64,000 bases of DNA. Origin: Granulicella sibirica. GTDB taxonomy: Bacteria; Acidobacteriota; Terriglobia; Terriglobales; Acidobacteriaceae. The position numbers and the translations under genes were made by a program. The stretch lies in assembly GCF_004115155.1 (NCBI RefSeq), contig NZ_RDSM01000002.1:1-64000 (forward strand), in the 5' to 3' direction. The notes below the pieces were generated by a model that made no database searches, had not been told where the DNA came from, and was given only the letters and a program-made list of their open reading frames with translations. Shown here in pieces: positions 58,371 through 64,000 of the stretch; position 1 is the stretch's first letter; each line of letters opens with the position of its first letter.

Positions 58371-61106
58371 TTATCCCTTCAACTCGCGCTGGAGGTCGGC
58401 CAGCAGGTTGAGCGCCTCGCGCGGCGTCATCTCGTCGACGTCGATTTCGCCTAGGCGGTCGACGATCCTTTGCGAGAGAGGCGTAAACATCGTCATCTGC
58501 ATGGATGCGGAAGCGGCCTCGCGGACCTGCTGCGTCTCGGCCCGTTCATGAACCTTCAGAACCTCGCGGGCGCGTCCGATCACAGCTTGCGGCAGACCGG
58601 CGAGCCGCGCGACCTCGATGCCGTAGCTCTTGCTTGCCGGGCCGGATTCGACAGTGTGCAGGAAGACGATGCCCGCGGCCGTCTCCTTCACCGTGACGCG
58701 CAGGTTTCGAAGCCGGGTAAGCTTCTCCGATAGCAACGTCAGCTCATGATAGTGAGTCGCAAACAGCGTCCGCGCACCAATCCGGTCGTGGAGGTATTCG
58801 ACCGTCGCCCATGCCAGCGAAAGCCCATCGTAGGTCGCCGTGCCACGTCCCATCTCATCGAGCAGGACCAGCGAGCGGGAAGTTGCCGTGTTGAGAATGG
58901 CCGCCGTCTCGGTCATCTCGACCATGAAGGTGGAGCGGCCACGCGCCACATTGTCGCTTGCTCCGATGCGTGTGTAGATGCGATCGACGAGGCCAACCCG
59001 CATGCTCTCGGCCGGAACAAAGCATCCGCACTGCGCCATGATGACAAGCAGCGCAGCTTGCCGCAGATACGTACTTTTACCACCCATGTTGGGCCCGGTG
59101 ATAAGCGCAATGGATGGGCCGCCCTCGGCATCGAGATGAACGGAGTTTGGCACGAACCGCCCCATGCCGCTCTCCTCCATGCGCCGTTCGACCACGGGAT
59201 GACGCGCTCCGGTGAATTCAAGCACCCCACCCTCTTCGATCGTTGGCCGAACCCACCCGCGCAGCGCCGCGAGGTGGGCAAAGCAGGCAAGCAGATCGAT
59301 CTCGGCGACACACCGTGCGGTCTCGCGCATGCGCGGCGCGGCGGCGAGTAACTGGCGTCGAAGCTCACCGAAGATGCGCCGCTCGATCTCCATCGACCGA
59401 TCCTGCGCGGTAAGGATCTTCGACTCGTAGTCCTTCAACTCGGGCGTGGTGAAGCGTTCCGCGTTGACGAGCGTCTGCTTCCGTTCGTAGTCGGCCGGAA
59501 CCGACTTGGCGTTGGCCTTCGTGACCTCAAGGTAGTAGCCAAAGACAGAGTTGAACCGAACCTTGAGCGAGCCGATGCCCGTGCGCTGGCGCTCGCGTTC
59601 CTCAATGGCGACGAGCGCCTGCCGCCCACTGCGGCTGAGTTCGCGAAGCTCGTCGAGTTCGGCGTCAACTCCTGCGCGGATGACGTTTCCGTCGGCGAAG
59701 CTGACCGGCGCATCCTCCGCAATGACGACGGCGACCATCTCGTGAAGATCGTCGAGGATGTCGACCTGTGTGGCAAGCTCCTGCCACCGTGCGCTTTTGA
59801 ACTCGCGGACGGCTGCGACGACGCCGGGTAAAGCGGCCAGGGTCGCCGCCAGCGAGAGAACTTCGCGCGGCCCAGCCGAGTCCATGGCGACACGCCCGAG
59901 CAGACGCTCAAGGTCAAGAACGTTGTCCATCGAGCGCCGCAAGGTCTCACGCTGCCGGAGCTTTCCAGCCGCCTCGCCGACGGCGTCGAGCCGTGCGCCG
60001 ATCTCGGCGAGGCCGCTCGCCGGCCGCAGCAGCGTAGCACGCAGAAGCCGTTTGCCCATCGGCGTGCAGCAGGCATCGAGCGTGTAGAAAAGGGTCGTCT
60101 GGGCGGTCTCGCCGGAGAAGAGCGGCTCGACGAGTTCGAGATTGCGCACGCTAACCGCGTCGAGTTCCAGGCAGGAAGACCGCTCGTAGAAGCGCACGCC
60201 GTCGATGTGCTCGAGCGCGCCCTGCTTGGTGGCGCGGAGGTAGTGCAGCATGGCTCCGGCAGCAACGGCGGCGGTCTCGTGCCCGGCGAGCCCGACGCCA
60301 TCGAGCGAGTGCAGCTTGAATTGGTTCTGCAGCAGGGGAAGGGCGTAGTCGTTGGTGAACACCCAGTCGTCGAGCGCGGTCTTGGTGCGGATCGCTTCCA
60401 GGCTGCCGGAGCCCTCGTCCTCTTTCGGTTTCGCGGCACCATCGCGGAATGCGGGAAGAATGCCGGTCGGTCCAGCGCCCGCCATGCCAAGCCCGCCGCT
60501 GGCATAGAGAAGCTCAAGGGGCTTCACCCGTCCAAGCTCATCGACGGTCGCGGCCCAGGCACCCGGTCCTGTGAACTCGGTAGCCCGGAACTCGCCCGTG
60601 GAAAGATCCATCAGCGCCAGTCCAGCAGTCGCGCCCGCTCCCGTACCCCGCAGCGCAAGGCTCGCCAGCCAGCAGCTCTCCGACGCCGCAATTCCCGGGT
60701 CGACCGCCGTCCCGGGAGTGAACACCCGGGTGACCTCGCGCCGGACGAGGGTCTTCGTCAGCTTGGGATCCTCAATCTGCTCGCACAGCGCTACCTTGTA
60801 GCCCATCCGCAGCAGCTTCTGGATGTATCCCTCGGCCGCGTGGTAAGGGACGCCGCACATCGGCTGCTTCTTCTCCCGGTCACGCGCCGTCAGCGTAAGC
60901 TGCAACAGCCGCGCGACGAGGATGGCGTCGTCGTAGAAGAGCTCGTAGAAGTCGCCGATGCGGGCGAAGACGAGGCAGTCCGGGTGTTGCTGCTTGGCGG
61001 CGAAGATCTGCCGCATGGCCGGGGTCAGCCCCGCGATATCCGTCCCGGGAAAGCCGCCGATGAGGGCCGCCTCCGCTATCACCGCCGATGTCGTCTCGTC
61101 CGCCAC
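58371..61106 (-). CDS. mutS: DNA mismatch repair protein MutS
   Basis: A 911-residue MutS. Domain I holds the mismatch-reading motif IGDFYELFYDD (Phe-x-Glu), then connector, core/lever, clamp and the C-terminal ATPase with Walker A TGPNMGGKSTYLRQ, Walker B LVLLDEMGRGTATYDG and FATHYHEL. It binds mismatches and recruits MutL. It heads the minus-strand operon with anmK and the peptide-binding lipoprotein. The N-terminal 25 residues before FPGTDIAGLTPAMRQ are nonconserved, so the start could be slightly internal. It is divergent from the ccsA/hemX-type gene. Confidence 0.97.
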   Translation of the reverse strand: MADETTSAVIAEAALIGGFPGTDIAGLTPAMRQIFAAKQQHPDCLVFARIGDFYELFYDDAILVARLLQLTLTARDREKKQPMCGVPYHAAEGYIQKLLRMGYKVALCEQIEDPKLTKTLVRREVTRVFTPGTAVDPGIAASESCWLASLALRGTGAGATAGLALMDLSTGEFRATEFTGPGAWAATVDELGRVKPLELLYASGGLGMAGAGPTGILPAFRDGAAKPKEDEGSGSLEAIRTKTALDDWVFTNDYALPLLQNQFKLHSLDGVGLAGHETAAVAAGAMLHYLRATKQGALEHIDGVRFYERSSCLELDAVSVRNLELVEPLFSGETAQTTLFYTLDACCTPMGKRLLRATLLRPASGLAEIGARLDAVGEAAGKLRQRETLRRSMDNVLDLERLLGRVAMDSAGPREVLSLAATLAALPGVVAAVREFKSARWQELATQVDILDDLHEMVAVVIAEDAPVSFADGNVIRAGVDAELDELRELSRSGRQALVAIEERERQRTGIGSLKVRFNSVFGYYLEVTKANAKSVPADYERKQTLVNAERFTTPELKDYESKILTAQDRSMEIERRIFGELRRQLLAAAPRMRETARCVAEIDLLACFAHLAALRGWVRPTIEEGGVLEFTGARHPVVERRMEESGMGRFVPNSVHLDAEGGPSIALITGPNMGGKSTYLRQAALLVIMAQCGCFVPAESMRVGLVDRIYTRIGASDNVARGRSTFMVEMTETAAILNTATSRSLVLLDEMGRGTATYDGLSLAWATVEYLHDRIGARTLFATHYHELTLLSEKLTRLRNLRVTVKETAAGIVFLHTVESGPASKSYGIEVARLAGLPQAVIGRAREVLKVHERAETQQVREAASASMQMTMFTPLSQRIVDRLGEIDVDEMTPREALNLLADLQRELKG

Positions 61107-61231
61107 GTGAAAGGCCAGAATACCGCACCGGGCAGAGGAGATCCCGGGCCGTAAAGCCGCAGCGGCTATACTGGAAGTTCCGTGCCTGGAGCATCCGCGT
61201 CACGTTCCGCCATTCCGGCACACTATCTCTC

Positions 61232-62041
61232 ATGTCTCTGATCTGGCTTCGAGTCGCGGTGATCTTGTACGGCATAGCATCGCTCGCGGTGCTACCGGCT
61301 GCGCTCTACGACCGGCCACGCTGGAGGCATGTCGCGGTTCCGGCCACCGTGGCGGCGATCCTGTTCCACTTCGTCAGCTTCGCCGAGATGCTGAACGCCG
61401 CGCACCACATGCTTCCGGTGGATACTCACGAGACCCAGGCCCTACTCGCCCTCCTCCTCGCCCTGGCGTTTCTTTTGGTGTACTGGCGATACAAGACGGT
61501 CTCTCTCGGCGTCTTTGTCTTGCCGATCGTCGTGCTTCTCACGCTGGTTCCGGCGTTTCGTCCAAGCCAGGAGACGCTTCTTCTCGCGCATTCCAATTGG
61601 ATCCTCCTGCACGTCGCCTTGCTGCTCGCCGGGTATGCGGCCCTCATTCTCTCGCTTCTCGCCTCTCTGCTCTACCTGATCCAGGAACGGCGGTTGAAGT
61701 CGAAGTCCACGGCTCCGAGTTGGCTTAGGCTTCCGCCGCTCGATACCATCGATCAGATAGCCCTGAAAACGCTTCTCTTCGGTCTGCCATGCATGACGGC
61801 CGGCCTGTTGATCGGATCGTGGGTGGCTGCGGTCACGGTGGGGCCGGCGTTCTTTCTCGATTACAAAGTGCTTCTTTCCTTCGCCATGTGGATCGCCTAC
61901 GTCGGCATGATCCACATCCGGCGCATGTCCGGGCTCCGCGGACGCCGCGCGGTCTATCTCTCCTCCTTCGTATTCTTCGTCGTCGTCACGGTGTGGGCGG
62001 CGAACCAGTTCTCAGCCGTACACAGGTTTACAACGCCATGA
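61232..62041 (+). CDS. CcsA/HemX-type cytochrome c assembly membrane protein
   Basis: A 269-residue protein with eight hydrophobic helices (LRVAVILYGIASLAVLPAAL; LLLALAFLLVYWRY; LLHVALLLAGYAALILSLLA; MWIAYVGMIHIRRM). It fits the CcsA/CcmC/HemX family that handles haem at the cytoplasmic membrane. The tryptophan-rich haem-binding motif of full CcsA is weak, so a HemX-like role in controlling HemA is equally likely. The ATG at 61232 was chosen over an upstream frame that overlaps mutS. Its stop overlaps the hemA start (ATGA), coupling both genes. Confidence 0.87.
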   Translation: MSLIWLRVAVILYGIASLAVLPAALYDRPRWRHVAVPATVAAILFHFVSFAEMLNAAHHMLPVDTHETQALLALLLALAFLLVYWRYKTVSLGVFVLPIVVLLTLVPAFRPSQETLLLAHSNWILLHVALLLAGYAALILSLLASLLYLIQERRLKSKSTAPSWLRLPPLDTIDQIALKTLLFGLPCMTAGLLIGSWVAAVTVGPAFFLDYKVLLSFAMWIAYVGMIHIRRMSGLRGRRAVYLSSFVFFVVVTVWAANQFSAVHRFTTP

Positions 62042-63303
62042 GCCAACAGAATCTTGTCCTCCTCGGCGTGAACCACAACACGGCCCCCATCGAGGTCCGC
62101 GAACGCCTCGCCATTCCCGCAGGACGACTCGCCGACGCGACACGGACCCTTCTGCATCAGCCGGGTATCCGCGAGGGCCTCATCCTTTCGACCTGCAACC
62201 GCGTCGAGCTGGTGACGCTGCAGGAGAATGAAGCCTCGCACAAGGCCGATTTGCTGCGCTTCCTTGACGAGTACTTTTCCGTCCCCGCTGCGACCATTCA
62301 GCCGCATCTCTACGAGTTTCGCGAGCGGGAAGCGGTCCGCCATCTCTTCCGCGTCGCTAGTTCGCTTGATTCCATGGTCGTCGGAGAGCCGCAGATCCTT
62401 GGGCAGGTCAAGGAGTCGTACACGGTCGCCCGCGAAGTGGGAGCCGTCTCCGGAACGCTGGATGGACTGCTGCAGCGCGCCTTCACCGTCGCAAAGCGCG
62501 TCCGCACCGAGACTCAGATTGGCTCCTCCTCCGTTTCAATCGCCTCGGTGGCCGTCGATCTCGCTCGCAAGATCTTCGGATCTTTATCCGGAAAAACAAT
62601 CCTGCTCGTGGGCGCAGGGAAGATGTCCGAACTCGCCGCCCGCCACCTCATCCAGCAGGGCGCCGCTTCGATCCTGGTTTCCAACCGGACCCCGGAGCGC
62701 GCCGAAAAGATCGCCGCAACGATCGCGGCTTCCATCACGGACAGGCACTGCGATACCGAAGTCCTGCCCTTTGAGGCGCTCTACACGCAGGCCCACCGAG
62801 CCGATATCGTCATCACCTCGACCGGATCGCCAGACAAGATCTTTACGCGCGCACATGGCCGCGCCTTCCTCGACCGCCGCCGCAATCGCCCCATGTTCTT
62901 CATCGACATCGCCGTCCCCCGCGACGTGGATCCCGAGATGAACAAGGTCGAGGGCTGCTTCGTCTACGACATCGACGACCTTCAGCAGACCGCTTCGGCG
63001 AACCTCGCCGATCGCAGCCGCGAAGCTGCCGCCGCTGAAACGATCGTTTCGGGCGAAGTCGAGCGCTACCAGAAACGCCTGCTTACGCTCGACGCCGTCC
63101 CCGCGATCAAGGCATTGCAACAGAGCGCCGAGACGATCCGGCAGAATGAGATTCTCCGCGCTCAGTCGAAGCTCGCGGGACTGTCACCTGACCAGCGCGA
63201 GGCAGTGGAAGCACTCACCCGGGCGCTGACGGCGAAGCTCCTGCATCCGCAGCTTACGGCTCTTCGCCAGGGCGTACCAGGCCGCGAGCGTCCCGAGGAA
63301 TAG
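62038..63303 (+). CDS. hemA: Glutamyl-tRNA reductase
   Basis: A 421-residue HemA, which reduces glutamyl-tRNA to glutamate-1-semialdehyde, the first step of tetrapyrrole synthesis by the C5 route. Key parts are LGVNHNTAPIEVRERLAIP, the nucleophile Cys in LILSTCNRVEL (about residue 50), the substrate region SSLDSMVVGEPQILGQVKES, the NADPH fold LLVGAGKMSELAARHL and a C-terminal dimer helix. The ATG at 62038 overlaps the stop of the ccsA/hemX-type gene by four bases. Confidence 0.96.
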   Translation: MSQQNLVLLGVNHNTAPIEVRERLAIPAGRLADATRTLLHQPGIREGLILSTCNRVELVTLQENEASHKADLLRFLDEYFSVPAATIQPHLYEFREREAVRHLFRVASSLDSMVVGEPQILGQVKESYTVAREVGAVSGTLDGLLQRAFTVAKRVRTETQIGSSSVSIASVAVDLARKIFGSLSGKTILLVGAGKMSELAARHLIQQGAASILVSNRTPERAEKIAATIAASITDRHCDTEVLPFEALYTQAHRADIVITSTGSPDKIFTRAHGRAFLDRRRNRPMFFIDIAVPRDVDPEMNKVEGCFVYDIDDLQQTASANLADRSREAAAAETIVSGEVERYQKRLLTLDAVPAIKALQQSAETIRQNEILRAQSKLAGLSPDQREAVEALTRALTAKLLHPQLTALRQGVPGRERPEE

Positions 63304-63305
63304 AC

Positions 63306-64000
63306 CTACTTCGAAACCTGCACCGTTCTGCCATTCCAGGGCTGGAGAGGGCGCGCATTGTTTGGAAAGAGCTTCGCGAACGCCTGCTCCTCCGCGACGG
63401 AGATTTTGAGCGGCGACTTCATCACGAACCATCGCACGCCTTCCGTACAGGGGGGTGTCGTGAGCGAGCCCTCAAAGGTGTAATAGCCATGCGCCACCGG
63501 CAGCAACTGAGTCGGATCGAGCGTCGCGGCCACTGGCTTCACCTCGTTCTCGCTCTTCGGCAGGCTGTCCCACAGCTTCTGGATCACCGCATTGTTGTCG
63601 CCATCCGCAAGCAGCACCGCGACGACCGCGAGATGACCGTCCGCGTCCTTGTGCACCATGTGGATCACCATGTCGAAGTGCTTGCCTGCGATGGCCTCTT
63701 CGCTCGGGTGGTGGAAGTGGAACTGCACGAGTTCATAGCGGTGTCCGCTCGAAATCATCGAGCTCCCCGGTGGCACGATTACCTGCACGGTATGCCCGTT
63801 GTCGACGATCTTCCACTCCGCCGGGTGATAGTCGAAGGTAAGCTCCGGCAACGCCACACGCTTCGCGCCACGCAGGTCGATAGGCGACTCCATGTGTCCG
63901 AGGGCGCAGGCAGAGTTCGCCGGATCAAGCTGGCTCCAGTGTTCCGGGCCGTCCGCGCCGGCGTATCCCCAGTGTGCCGGGATGGGCTGCTGTGCAAGGA
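63306..64000 (-). CDS. Alpha-type carbonic anhydrase (5' end beyond window)
   Basis: The visible 231 codons are an alpha-carbonic anhydrase, a zinc enzyme that interconverts CO2 and bicarbonate, usually in the periplasm. HWGYAGADGPEHWSQLDPAN is the N-terminal family block, followed by CALGHMESPIDL, then zinc ligands in QFHFHHPSEE (two His) and HMVHKD (third His), and the closing block GSLTTPPCTEGVRWFVM. An ATG at 63893 is internal to the domain, so the real start and its signal peptide lie past base 64000. It converges with hemA, two bases between the stops. Confidence 0.93.
   Translation of the reverse strand, partial: LAQQPIPAHWGYAGADGPEHWSQLDPANSACALGHMESPIDLRGAKRVALPELTFDYHPAEWKIVDNGHTVQVIVPPGSSMISSGHRYELVQFHFHHPSEEAIAGKHFDMVIHMVHKDADGHLAVVAVLLADGDNNAVIQKLWDSLPKSENEVKPVAATLDPTQLLPVAHGYYTFEGSLTTPPCTEGVRWFVMKSPLKISVAEEQAFAKLFPNNARPLQPWNGRTVQVSK

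Noticed and set aside
1..64000. CRISPR array
   Set aside because: No regularly spaced direct repeats were seen on reading the window, and no cas-like gene is present.

Overview
The window looks like a chromosomal segment of an Acidobacteriota bacterium, probably family Acidobacteriaceae (Granulicella/Terriglobus/Edaphobacter-like). This is inferred, not proven. The grounds are an Oar-type TonB receptor with an N-terminal carboxypeptidase-regulatory-like domain, a CadC-like wHTH/PD40 protein, a secreted CHAT-TPR protein, many local regulators, and housekeeping genes typical of that group.

Bases 1-27.8 kb form an accessory region ending at a tyrosine integrase beside tRNA-Cys. It holds regulator/target pairs with visible palindromic operators: TetR with a carotenoid oxygenase, MarR-YciI with an NAD(P)-binding protein, and MarR with an efflux operon. 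It also carries a GMC oxidoreductase, an OprB-type porin, a cupin-hydrolase-isochorismatase operon and a PAS/GAF kinase with its FixJ-type regulator. Many broken genes lie between them: a response regulator, an IS256-family transposase, an HxlR regulator, a DUF1772 protein, an NmrA 3' end, a serine recombinase 3' end and an SDR 3' end. Several have compensating frameshifts. This fits an ageing genomic island entering at the 3' end of tRNA-Cys.

Bases 27.8-35.2 kb are mostly core: tRNA-Cys, tRNA-Gly, a solo secretin, a Fis-type HTH protein, cvpA and purC in one overlapping operon, then an AraC regulator, a membrane protein and an epimerase. Bases 35.5-41.1 kb are a same-strand cluster that looks metal-related: three short Cys/His-bearing membrane or secreted proteins, an outer-membrane-like protein, a 911-residue TonB receptor and a MerC-domain protein.

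Bases 41.5-48.6 kb hold the most unusual locus. A sigma-54 activator is followed by a very good -24/-12 promoter and an unannotated 42-codon gene for a small basic peptide with no acidic residues. Facing it is an operon for a PqqD-like/M50 metalloprotease/HlyD fusion, a lipoprotein periplasmic adaptor, and a GAF-HlyD protein that appears split from an upstream GAF protein by a +1 frameshift. No ABC transporter, radical SAM or YcaO enzyme is visible, so this could be an undescribed peptide processing/export or envelope system. A membrane wHTH/PD40 sensor diverges from the operon.

Bases 51.2-64 kb contain a secreted CHAT-TPR protein, small zinc-ribbon proteins, tRNA-Gln with an integrase remnant, then core genes: a peptide-binding lipoprotein coupled to anmK and mutS, a CcsA/HemX-type protein coupled to hemA, and an alpha-carbonic anhydrase running off the end.
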